Part shown: in pieces, positions 7,704-15,411 of the stretch
How the letters are laid out: each line of letters starts with the position of its first letter
Position numbering within the stretch: position 1 is the stretch's first letter
NCBI GenBank assembly: GCA_029747585.1
Contig: JAPEVF010001017.1
Coordinates: 1-15,411, forward strand
DNA from: Pleurotus djamor
Taxonomy: Eukaryota > Basidiomycota > Agaricomycetes > Agaricales > Pleurotaceae
DNA length: 15,411 bases
Direction: 5' to 3'
Notes under the pieces: model-generated
What the model was told of the DNA's origin: nothing
The model's database searches: none
What the model saw: the letters and a program-made list of their open reading frames with translations, nothing else
Program-made: the position numbers and the translations under genes

Positions 7704-8555
7704 TTGTTTGAACATAACCAGCCTCCATTTGACCTATCATTTCCTTGCAGACTGTTGTATTGCCTTATTTGCTGCCAAGTTGATTATGCAAAATTTCATT
7801 TGAACAAGGAATGCCACCAGCACATCAAAATCACTGCCTTCAGTTTCAATACATGGTTGCAGGACCAAGGTAAACCTGCTGGAGTTTGCCAGAGGGAACC
7901 CACCCTTTTGAATGTTGGTATCACAATGGTGTCAGGATTGTCATTGCCTTTTGAATACTTTGCTACATCCAATTGGACATCACACCACTTCATCATCAAG
8001 AAGAATAAGAGTCTGGACCCTGGTAGGAGAAAGGTAAAGTCAACTGCCTTCATCCAGGAAACCTCGTAATATTCAAAACTTGATCAGGCTTTTGCCAATG
8101 GAAACTCTGAAGAAACAGACAATCCCAGGCCAAAAATCAAGGACATTTTGAAGGAAGACACTGAAAATCCAACCATCCCACTTGTTACCAACACAGAGGC
8201 AACTTGTAGAGTCCTTGACTACTTAGGCATATCAACTTCCCAATGGAATATCAAGTTGGGGATCAAAGACTTGGTGCATGATTTCAGAAGGGTGAGCCTT
8301 TCCTTTTTTCAGTCTATTTTATCTCCGTCATCCTACTCCCTCACCCCATTCACCATACCCTGGCCCATCTTCAAGAGATTCTGCTTCATCTCCATCCTAT
8401 GCAGCTGCCCCTTCTTCGTAAACAGCACATTTCATTTAGTAAGCCAAAGTGAGTCATTGCCAACAAAGGGCAGACAAGGTGACCTTGACTTTGCTGGTGG
8501 TGTCAATAGTGTGGTTCTGGATAGTCCAGCTGAACATCAGCTGAACTGGAACTGA
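7704..8555 (+). pseudogene. Unknown protein gene, decayed, with one internal stop
   Basis: A single + frame is open from about 7704 to a TGA at 8553-8555 except for a TAA at 8067-8069. It looks coding: FHLNKECHQHIKITAFSFNT, NWTSHHFIIKKN, KVKSTAFIQETS, then NPTIPLVTNTEATCRVLDYL and WNIKLGIKDLVHDF. A GTGAGC donor at 8291 and a later acceptor (TAAACAG, about 8424) suggest an intron that would remove the hydrophobic, phenylalanine-rich middle. An acceptor-like TTGCAG at 7745-7750 suggests an upstream exon lost or unrecognised. The TAA may be a mutated CAA. I do not recognise the family; the style resembles genes carried in mushroom transposon neighbourhoods. No start codon can be chosen. Confidence 0.45.
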
Positions 8556-9443
8556 ACTTGCTAGAAGAGACGTAATCAATGAATGTGTTTATAAAGGCTC
8601 TATTTCTTGGTCACACTCACACAGTCAATGATGTTTGATGGAGATAGTATGGATGAGGAAGAAAACTAGACTACTTACTTTAGTTTCTTTTCATCCCCCA
8701 AAATACAATCTAGATGTTTTGGACCCAAATCGCCCGCAAGCTGACCCCTTCGTCATCTTCGAAGAAATTGGTGATGTTCTCCCGTTTTTTGCTTCTCTCC
8801 ACCATTTGACCGATGTGTGATACTCAAGCTCACCATTCACATTCAATTCTGTCACACGTGTACCGTGTGTTATCCCCCAAAGTTTGCCGCAGCCAATTTC
8901 GCCATATCTTCCAAAGATCTAAGTAGGCCTTCCTTCATCCATGAGTCTCAGGTTCACGCAATGTTTACTTCCTTGTATGATCGTTACTCAAGGTTCAGGC
9001 TGGAGGCATGACTCACGCATTGTGCATGCCCATCGTCTTGGTAAGCCATTTACTTCCTTTTCTCATAATGGGGGGATCATATCGATCTTGCTGAAGGCTT
9101 GGAGACCTATATTTTGTCTTCCTGGACGTCTAGAAGTTGAGCTTAAGCCTCACTTCAACCGCCCTACGAACGATTTCCCTAAAATAAAACAAACCCTCTT
9201 CGAAGTCACTGTCACTCGTAACTCATAGAAATGAAAAATACCTTGGTATGGTCAAGCTATGGTAAGCCTGGCACGGAGTTCCAGGTCACCAAAGAAGTGG
9301 AGGCTTGAACATCCGCAGTGATGCCTGATGTGTCTCCATAAAAGATAAGGAGCATTAATCAAGGCCTCTAGACAAGTTCTTGAATCCCTTGTCTGACTCA
9401 CCCTCAATCTGCTCCTGCGTAGGTCATGTCCAATCTTTGACCA
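8556..9443. other. Stretch without a supportable gene
   Basis: TATAAA at 8590-8595 precedes an ATG at 8629 that opens a 13-codon acidic frame (MMFDGDSMDEEEN), after which a frame reading NRPQADPFVIFEEIGDVLPF runs to 8820. A further + frame covers 8941-9228 with a donor-like GTAAGC near 9041. A short frame MKNTLVWSSYGKPGTEFQ begins at 9231. None can be joined into a convincing gene. Some may be upstream exons of the 9444-10084 gene. Confidence 0.3.
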
Positions 9444-10084
9444 GCCGCTGCCGGTGCCAGTACCGCACAAAATTCTCCTGCATTCGATTCTAGCGCGGAG
9501 GCTAATGGTCGGTCTTACCAAGCTGTTGCGATCCTTCCACGCTCACCAATATATGTACTCTTAGATCACATAGTCGTCCAGCCAATCGACACAACTGGAT
9601 ATCTGTCGGTGCAGCCATTCGCTTCGTTCACCGCGGCGACAGGTGAGTTGGAGCCACACTCACAAACGAGCTTTATTGACTAACCGATTGGATTCGTCTA
9701 GGACACCCCGTCGTTTTGAGCGATGATACCGGAGCGCTGCAATCCTCGACTTCGCCGCCCTCTTCGTCTTCGACCGTGAACCCTCTACCCCCACCCAATT
9801 CACCAAAACGCCTCCGAAAGCCTTCAGCCAAATTGCTGGGCATTGGCGTGACTACATTAACTGACACGGAGAAGAAGGGAGCGACTGAAAGAGGCTCTTC
9901 GGCGTCGTGCGGTCCCCCTCAAAAGAAGGCTCGAAGACTACTACTCGCACCAGCATTTAACCTGAACTTAAACTCTTATTGTGACTTAAACCTTTCCTTT
10001 TGTCTCTCGTTTACGTCACGCATAAACGCTTGGTGTAAGCCATGCCTAAATCTAGCATTTCTTTTGTGCCGACATCTCAATTGA
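9444..10084 (+). CDS. Hypothetical Ser/Pro-rich basic protein, partial, one intron
   Basis: Two exons join in frame across a textbook 59-nt intron, 9643-9701 (donor GTGAGT, branch GACTAACC, acceptor GTCTAG). The first reads FDSSAEANGRSYQAVAILPR, then PIYVLLDHIVVQPIDTTGYL. The second reads GHPVVLSDDTGALQSSTSPP, a Ser/Pro linker, SPKRLRKPSAKLLG and a basic GPPQKKARR that could be a nuclear localisation signal. There is no ATG in the first exon and a TGA lies just upstream, so an earlier exon is needed, possibly joined at the CCAG ending at 9443. The last 40 or so codons, from about 9955, translate TTTAA-rich repeat DNA, so the native C-terminus was probably replaced. I recognise no family. Confidence 0.5.
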
Positions 10085-10256
10085 AACTTTTCATTTCTTT
10101 TTGTGACTTAAACCTTGAATTTACGCTGAGATTTCACGACGACAGACATGTTAAGTCTTTCTCAAGCTTTGCCACAGTCTTAAATAACGAATTTAACGCT
10201 GCGTTTAAGTCCCATAATAAATGTCGAATTTAAGGCTCAATTTAAGTCTCCCTTAA
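9955..10256. repeat. TTTAA/TTAAA-rich repeat zone
   Basis: About 300 bases carry many ATTTAA, CTTAAA and TTTAAG words. TTGTGACTTAAACCTT is repeated exactly at 9979-9994 and 10101-10116. CATTTCTTTTGTG-like words repeat at about 10056 and 10091, and GAATTTAA units recur at 10190-10245. No coding is credible. It may be a short transposable element or LTR remnant inserted at the 3' end of the preceding gene. Confidence 0.55.
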
Positions 10257-11071
10257 TTTTTTTGTTTTCCGGAGTGGGTGAACTTTTGTGAATATCCTTC
10301 AACACAACAATATTGTCCGATAAAGTCCGCCATGCTCTATCCTCTGAGCAACCTGTCAGCTTTAACTTCGTTCCTCATCATACTCACTGCCTCGTCCTTG
10401 TCAAACATTTCACACGTAGAATTGGGTCCAAACGCGAATGCGCAGCACAAAGAGGCAGCTACTCAAGCAGGTCCTATCTCTCGAGGGTAGGATGGGGCGC
10501 TTGAATCGAAGGCTGTAGATCTTTGATGTCCATGGCTGTAGCGTTCCGCTTGGAAGGAGTCGAGTGGTATTGTGTAGCTACGAGTAGCGGATGCAACCGG
10601 TTGCAAGGTGTGGACGTCCTCCGCTGTATCAGCTCCGCTCAAGCCTCTTGAATGCAATAAACAAGGAAAGGACCCCCTCAATCTCGACAAACAGGTCGAG
10701 AACTTCTGACGACATGACGTCTGCACGAACGAGGATGAGCAAGGGCAGGGTCCCAGCAAGGATACACGTCAAGGTCTACAAGCAACAGGCTTGGAAATTC
10801 CTCTCGTCCTCAGAAACGCCGTAGAAGGACTTATCGTGACGTGCCGTAGCTGATCCGAAGAACACACAGGTTGTATCATATTACTGACCATGTTAGCAAC
10901 ATGTTAGAGAATTTAAATGTCTTAGCTTTGCTCGAAGCAGTGGGATATGATGGCTGCTAGAAGTCATAGTGCTCACTGTCTAAAAGCATGATTTGGCTAT
11001 GAATCAAGTGATGTACGTACTACGGGACGAGACTAACTGAGCAAGCACCGACAAATGATTCATAATCTAGT
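10257..11071. other. Gene-free stretch with a tRNA-like remnant
   Basis: Frames on both strands here are short, overlapping and without domains or good splice sites; I support no gene. The only structure seen is the minus-strand tRNA-like sequence at about 10290-10360. Promoter elements for the F-box remnant should lie at its right end, but none is clear. Confidence 0.35.
10290..10360 (-). other. tRNA-like / SINE-like remnant
   Basis: On the minus strand the sequence reads GCTCAGAGGATAGAGCATGG, a match to a tRNA D-arm with its A box. It is followed by GCGGACTTTATC at the anticodon-arm position and by TGTTGAAGGA about where a T-arm B box would sit. The acceptor stem does not close and the anticodon stem is imperfect. 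It is therefore a tRNA pseudogene or tRNA-derived SINE head, not a working tRNA. Similarity to Arg(TCT) or Lys-type tRNAs is only an impression. Confidence 0.25.
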
Positions 11072-11874
11072 ATGACCACGATCGTTGGGGATAGGCACCA
11101 GCTTCCAGCAATCATGTCGCCGCTGTGCATTCCAGATATGCTCAATGCCACACTGGAAAATCTTTGTGTAGTTTCAAAGTGGGAGGTGAGTGAAGAAAGA
11201 AGGCGGTACTTGGCTTGCGCTGTGCGCACTAGTGTGCAAGGCTTGGTCGGGCGCGTCTCTGGATCTTCTGTGGCGAGAGGTGAATGACATACTCGCATTG
11301 CTTAGCTTGCTGGCTGCTATAGAGTGGAATCCAACCGTCCGGGAATATGTGAGTCGCTGTCGTTGGTAAAAGCCTGTCATTACTCATGTAGCACACTACT
11401 TGGCTGGCTACATCCTCCCCGAAGCCGTGTCCCCCATCATTCGAACCTAATTTCACATCGTCAATCCCGTGGGCACGTCTGTTCCTCATTTTTCGCGCGC
11501 TATCTCAGCCTGTAATGCCTCACCTTCATATCATCGACATTTGCGAAGTGGACCTTTCAATGACGACAATGACACCGTCTATGAAGATGACCTGACTCTG
11601 TGTTCGGACAGCAACTCAAGCTGGGTAAGTATTTATTGGAATGCTCTGTGCTAGTAGTTACTACCTTCTAATTCAGAAACAAAATACACAAAGCACAAAA
11701 TCACCTTTGCCCCATATCATCCGTCCTCGGTGGATTTCCTTGCCTCTCAATTGCGTCCGCCGTCCGAGGCTCCATCCAACCTATCGAACATCAGATTGGG
11801 TACATCCGAAACACTATGCTCCTTCACACTCCAAGCATCTCCCAGGTATGCTCAGAGACTGATAGAGCCTTATA
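11072..11874 (+). pseudogene. F-box-like protein gene, frameshifted
   Basis: The start region reads IPDMLNATLENLCVVSKWE, followed by SEERRRYL. At about 11211-11217 the frame must shift by one base to continue as LCALVCKAWSGASLDLLWRE and VNDILALLSLLAAIEWNP. ALVCKxWS...LDLLWRE is the usual second half of F-box domains in the large Agaricomycete families. Introns follow at 11349-11391 (43 nt) and 11625-11676 (52 nt). A later exon carries SRAISACNASPSYHRHLRSG and the acidic FNDDNDTVYEDDLTL, matching the segment that usually follows the F-box. These exons do not all share one phase, so the gene is decayed or misassembled. F-box proteins link Skp1-Cullin ligases to substrates through a variable C-terminal repeat region, of which little is left. 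Confidence 0.5.
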
Positions 11875-11989
11875 TGATTCATCCCTCGGTGAACTAGTGT
11901 GAAGAAATTGAGTCCTGGTGCGACCGCCGACAAATTAGTGGTGCGTTTTCAGCTTTACCTGCTTCCCAGTTGAGTTGACGTGCCGGCCC

Positions 11990-12235
11990 ATCACCATTCT
12001 GTATAGCCCCAAATCTAAGGTAGACTGCCAGTACTGCTCCCGCTGAAACGATGGTCGGCGCTGCTGTCTCTCAATTCAGAGGTAGCTTAGGGTTGCGGCT
12101 AAATGTTGTCGTGTTACTGAAATGCCCATGTAACCGTCGTTTTAAAAGGGTTTAACTATGCCTGAATATCGATATTTTGATATTGTGTGTATTGTACGCA
12201 AGCGATAAGGTATTTTCAAGTTTTGCTGGTTTATC
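11990..12235. other. Intergenic stretch with no gene seen
   Basis: AT-rich sequence with no credible frame. It contains the palindrome ATATCGATAT near 12165 and leads into the 11-bp repeats. Confidence 0.4.
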
Positions 12236-12268
12236 GCGTCAAACAAGCGTCAATTTTGCGTCAATTAG
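12236..12268 (+). repeat. Three tandem 11-bp repeats (GCGTCAA core)
   Basis: GCGTCAA begins at 12236, 12247 and 12258, exactly 11 bases apart, in units GCGTCAAACAA, GCGTCAATTTT and GCGTCAATTAG. Spacing near one helical turn puts the cores on the same DNA face, as for cooperative protein binding. They lie 9 bases before a perfect palindrome and may be subterminal transposase sites. Confidence 0.85.
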
Positions 12269-12276
12269 GTACTGGC

Positions 12277-12320
12277 ACTCGGCGCTAATGGAGGGAACAT
12301 TCCCTCCATTAGCGCCGAGT
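12277..12320. repeat. Perfect inverted repeat, 21-bp arms, 2-base centre
   Basis: Arms 12277-12297 and 12300-12320 are exact reverse complements (core GGCGCTAATGGAGGGAA) separated only by CA. It would extrude as a near-perfect cruciform. A related inverted half-site, GGCGCTAACGATGGGAA, lies at 13028-13044. Confidence 0.92.
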
Positions 12321-13044
12321 CAACGCAATCATAGGAGCCTTTGAGAGATAGGAGGCATATCTCCAGCAAGTATTCAACCTCGGAAGATGTTCAAAGAAGT
12401 TGAATATCCCTGTCCTAGTATATATATCTAGATGGTCTAAGCTGCGGGCGGAGATCTACAAACTAGGTGTAGACCAGCTTCAACCCCCAAGATCACGAAA
12501 ACGAGCATCGTAGCCTAGGGGTTACAGGAGTGACAGAGAGACAGAGGGGTGTGAGGAGTATTCCCTGCTAATAAGAGTCTATAGCTCCATCTGCGTGAAG
12601 AGTACTATCTCTTACTCTCTCCTAGCATGTGTGAAGACTAGGTATATAGGAATGTTTGAATTTGAGATGTCTGGCGACAAACGAGAAACCTACATTGAGA
12701 CCATGATGGAGCTTTATTACGACGGCCACCCATGCACCACCCCTACACTGCTCAGCTATGTAGGAATAGAAGTAATAGGAGCACTGCGCAGCTTTCGCAT
12801 TGTAACGAGTTGGGAAGAAAGAACAAGATCGCACGGAACGGGCCGTTTGAATCTATGCCATTGTCCAACATCGGTAGTACTCTAAAGGAGTTATGCTTGT
12901 AGCAGCAATTATCTCTTGTGGGATTTCTATTCTGCCAGCACGCACTTTGTTCATTATGCACACTCTTCCGTGGAGCAAATAGCTTCAGGTAGAACCTACG
13001 TACATACTTAGTTTGGCAACGCATATTGGGCGCTAACGATGGGA
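12300..13044. mobile_element. Possible 745-bp non-autonomous element with imperfect TIRs
   Basis: The sequence starting at 12300, TTCCCTCCATTAGCGCC, matches the reverse complement of 13028-13044 in 14 of 17 positions, giving candidate terminal inverted repeats. The interior has no convincing gene: frames at 12595-12885 (+) and 12622-13024 (minus) overlap and lack domains or splice structure. It holds a TATATATATCTAG run near 12418. The arm at 12277-12297 would then be the end of a second copy abutting head to head. No target duplication was identified. Confidence 0.35.
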
Positions 13045-13058
13045 AGCTTTCCCCAGAT

Positions 13059-13064
13059 CACGTG
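13059..13064. promoter_or_regulatory. CACGTG (E-box) upstream of the 638-aa gene
   Basis: ATCACGTGAC lies 15 bases before the TATA-like box. CACGTG is bound by fungal bHLH factors of the Cbf1/Pho4 type; regulation here is inferred from position alone. Confidence 0.4.
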
Positions 13065-13078
13065 ACCGATATGCCTCC

Positions 13079-13084
13079 TATAAG
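13079..13084 (+). promoter_or_regulatory. TATA-like box (TATAAG)
   Basis: CCTATAAGAGCC is followed by a CT-rich stretch (13100-13145), a likely transcription start region, about 200 bases before the ATG at 13285. The leader contains a GTACGT donor-like site near 13149 and may hold a 5' UTR intron. Confidence 0.5.
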
Positions 13085-13284
13085 AGCCCCCAACTGCTGC
13101 CTACTTTGTCGTCACTTTTACTCCCTTCCCCGACACAACTCAGTAAATCGGTACGTTCTTCTTTGCTGAGAAGTATTTCACTCAGCTTTTTTTCGCAAAA
13201 CTGCATACTTATCTATACCATTGAAGGAGGCACCTACTTTCTTACAAAGGAACACCTCAATCCGTCAGTATTGGATCTATCGGA

Positions 13285-15356
13285 ATGAACTCACATGGTA
13301 AGTGCCATCAGCGAGCTACACTATGCATACTAACCTCTGTGTAGTCGTTGATGTAGCCAAACTTGCGGCGAACCCCGCAGCCTTGCTGGCAGCCTCGATT
13401 GCCAATCCCAATGCCGGTACGACATTTGGACAGTCCTCCAGCGTGTCTTTTGATTTAAATATTATTTGAAACAGCCATCACCCATTTCGACGGCAAAGTT
13501 GGGGCCATTTTTCAAGGCTACCTGATCACCTCACCCAACGCTGGCTACATCCCCACGCCCGTCATGGGTCACACAAACCTCAGTCTGCACGTAGACGGGC
13601 GGTACGGATTGGATGACCCCTTCCAACACCCTCAGTTTCTCTCTCGAGACTCCCCCAAGCACATGGCATGCGTTCCGATCGGAACAGATAGTGATCCACG
13701 ACATTGGACGCCTACAATGGACGACTTCGAACTCGATCCCAACGGCTGCTTTGGAAATATTGGAAGCATTCGTGCTGATCGACGCAGGGACTACGAGCTG
13801 CTGCTATACTCTGTAAAGGATCGCGTCGCTTTGCATGTTCCGAGGGATGACAATAGTCGCGTGGCGTCTCAGCTGATGAACTGGCTGAACTATTGGATGG
13901 GCCATCTGCTGTCTCGAAAGTTGCCGTTCAGAGACATCGTGTTTCAACTGGCAGAAGTTCAACGGCGACTTCTGGAGCTCACTGGTTGTATCAACTATTG
14001 GCAAGCGCGCGACGGAACCGATTCTCGACCACACGAGATCCCTCCTCTCAAGTCAGAGTATATGGGTGCCTTCACTGAGGATCCTGACGTTGCTGAAGTA
14101 CTGTACTCTTATGGGATACCGGTCTGGCTGGTGCGAGCCATCGATCAGTGGTCACCGTCAACTGTGATCAAAGACATTGTCAACCTCACCCCGCTGCCAG
14201 CCGTCGTCAAGAGTCATGTTCAACCAACGCTTGTTGCATTTTGCGGTGACTCTTGGGACGACGAGAAGCTCTGGAGCATCCTCGTATCATTCCCTTGCGA
14301 GTACATGGAGAGCAGAGCTGAGTTTGCTGTGCATTTTTTACATGACATGGAATTTGACCCCGTCAAAAGCCTGCGCGGTAAGCCATTTCATGCGCCTGCA
14401 ACGAACCCTTTCCTGAAGCGCCTACAGATACACCCCACGATATATTGACTATGTGGCCGCCGCCGCAGCTACATGCTTGTCACCCAACCCCTGTATCGAG
14501 GTGGACACGGGCTCTGGAGAAATTCTTACACCGTCAGCGCCCGCCGTCTGAAGGTACTTACTCTGTCGAGAAAGGCATGGAGCTATGCCTTCCGGATCCG
14601 CTGTCCTTTTTCCAGCTGCGAGGTCACAGCACTTCCTTTCACCCAATTCGCGTCTACACTTGGCTTCGCTTTTGGCAATCGATTCTCACGTCCGTTGGAG
14701 CCCTCGCACCTCACACCATGCCGTCGTTGGCGTTGAACACCGAGCAGTGGTCGGACGCCTTGTCCTCGATCGACCACGCTTGCCGTAGATCCCGTCAGAT
14801 CCTCTCGGAAAGCCACTTCCTTGCTTTGGAGCCAATGATGAAGATGTACTCCCGATCGTTCGGCGTCCCGCTCAGAGTTCCCCCAACCAAAGTGACATTT
14901 GATTCACACACAATCACGCCCGAGAACCTTCCACCAAACGAAATCCTTCGAGGCATTACATGGGAGCTCTGTGAAGCATCCTTCAGGCTTGAGCTACAGA
15001 TTGCTGATAAGCAGCTCGCCGTCCAATACCAACCATACCGTCTTTATATGGTGGCCGCCTGCTTCCCCTCATTCGACGGTGAAGCCACTGGTGGGGATAT
15101 ACAGACGGTGGCTTACCGACATGCCAATAAAGGACTCTCCTGTTCTGTCGCTTCTGTGCGCTACGATTTTGTCGTTGCTCTAGCCGCTCTGTTAAGGGGA
15201 TGGAAAGGGGCACCCGTCGATAAATTATGCGTACCTCCAGTAGAGAGGCCCACGGCCTCACAAATGAAGCAGCTGGAGACGGCATGTATCGACTTTTACG
15301 TAGAGTCCTTCTACACTTGCTTCAAACACGTCCCTAGTGTTCCACATCATACGTGA
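13285..15356 (+). CDS. Uncharacterised Agaricomycete-type protein, 638 aa, intact
   Basis: Four exons (13285-13297, 13345-13416, 13475-14377, 14428-15356) join across introns of 47, 58 and 50 nt. The first intron has a TACTAAC branch. The spliced length is 1917 nt, exactly 639 codons, with one terminal TGA. Visible blocks are FDGKVGAIFQGYLITSPNAG, GRYGLDDPFQHPQFLSRDSP, DPRHWTPTMDDFELDPNGCF, a helical DYELLLYSVKDRVALHVP, LPFRDIVFQLAEVQRRLLEL, YMGAFTEDPDVAEVLYSYGI, then after the last intron LRGITWELCEASFRLELQIA and SVRYDFVVALAALLRGWKGA. There is no signal peptide and no clear membrane segment. From memory it matches a large, unnamed family in mushroom genomes with a variable Lys/Gln-rich linker in the middle; here that linker is nearly absent. 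No function is known to me. The last intron could be misread as a frameshift separating two genes. Confidence 0.85.
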
Positions 15357-15411
15357 TCATACTATTTAACCCACTCCTAAATCGTACGTGTNTACCTTCG
15401 TCTACGCTTCC

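Noticed and set aside
10463..10824. Overlapping frames on both strands
   Set aside because: They are mutually antisense with no domain, splice signal or start context favouring either.
12595..13024. Frames on both strands between the palindrome and the 638-aa gene
   Set aside because: They overlap each other, lack motifs and lie within the possible non-autonomous element.
13106..13288. 60-codon frame upstream of the 638-aa gene
   Set aside because: It starts at TTG and lies in the CT-rich leader; the ATG at 13285 with the first intron gives the consistent reading.
14449..15285. Minus-strand frames across the last exon
   Set aside because: They are antisense shadows of the well-supported plus-strand exon 14428-15356.

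Overview
The window looks like a transposon-rich stretch of a filamentous basidiomycete genome, most likely an Agaricomycete. The evidence is the many GT..AG introns of 43-64 nt with CTNAC-like branch sites, DNMT1-type RFD/BAH gene remains, a mushroom-type F-box remnant, a Ty1/copia fragment, and a gene that matches, from memory, a widely duplicated uncharacterised Agaricomycete family. Four N bases (1457, 1466, 4020, 15392) point to a draft assembly. No rRNA, intact tRNA or CRISPR was seen.

Layout from left to right. Positions 3-122 hold the possible C-terminus of a gene running in from the left. Positions 380-655 are a MITE with long perfect inverted ends and a TA target duplication. Positions 675-1476 hold ill-defined coding-like exons on +, the best being a two-exon ORF starting at 1116. 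Positions 1480-2516 are AT-rich repeat-like DNA ending in TAGTG with a duplicated 17-bp motif, like the end of a CACTA-type element.

Positions 2517-6359 on the minus strand hold a dismembered DNMT1-like gene. Its RFD N-terminal part is at 5856-6359, and the RFD C-terminal plus BAH part is at 2517-3993. Between them, on the same strand, lies a short Spt5-like gene (NGN plus KOW, 4447-5502). A 70-nt foldback and a cluster of GGGCATGCCC palindromes sit at its 3' end. The upstream side of the DNMT1-like gene runs into a 5'-truncated copia element (6472-7272) with an intact 206-bp 3' LTR (7275-7480). No methyltransferase catalytic domain is visible.

Positions 7704-8555 (+) are a decaying unknown gene and 9444-10084 (+) an unknown gene fragment with one clear intron that runs into a TTTAA-rich repeat zone (9955-10256). 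A tRNA-like remnant lies at about 10290-10360. Positions 11072-11874 are a frameshifted F-box-like gene. Positions 12236-12320 carry three phased 11-bp repeats and a perfect 21-bp palindrome, with a related inverted copy at 13028-13044.

The only gene that assembles cleanly from start to stop is at 13285-15356 (+). Its four exons and three introns give an uninterrupted protein of 638 residues. It has an upstream TATA-like box and a CACGTG site. The window therefore reads as one intact lineage-specific gene beside a graveyard of chromatin-related genes and transposons. The genes do not form an operon or a shared pathway, although DNMT1-like and Spt5-like proteins both act on chromatin or transcription.
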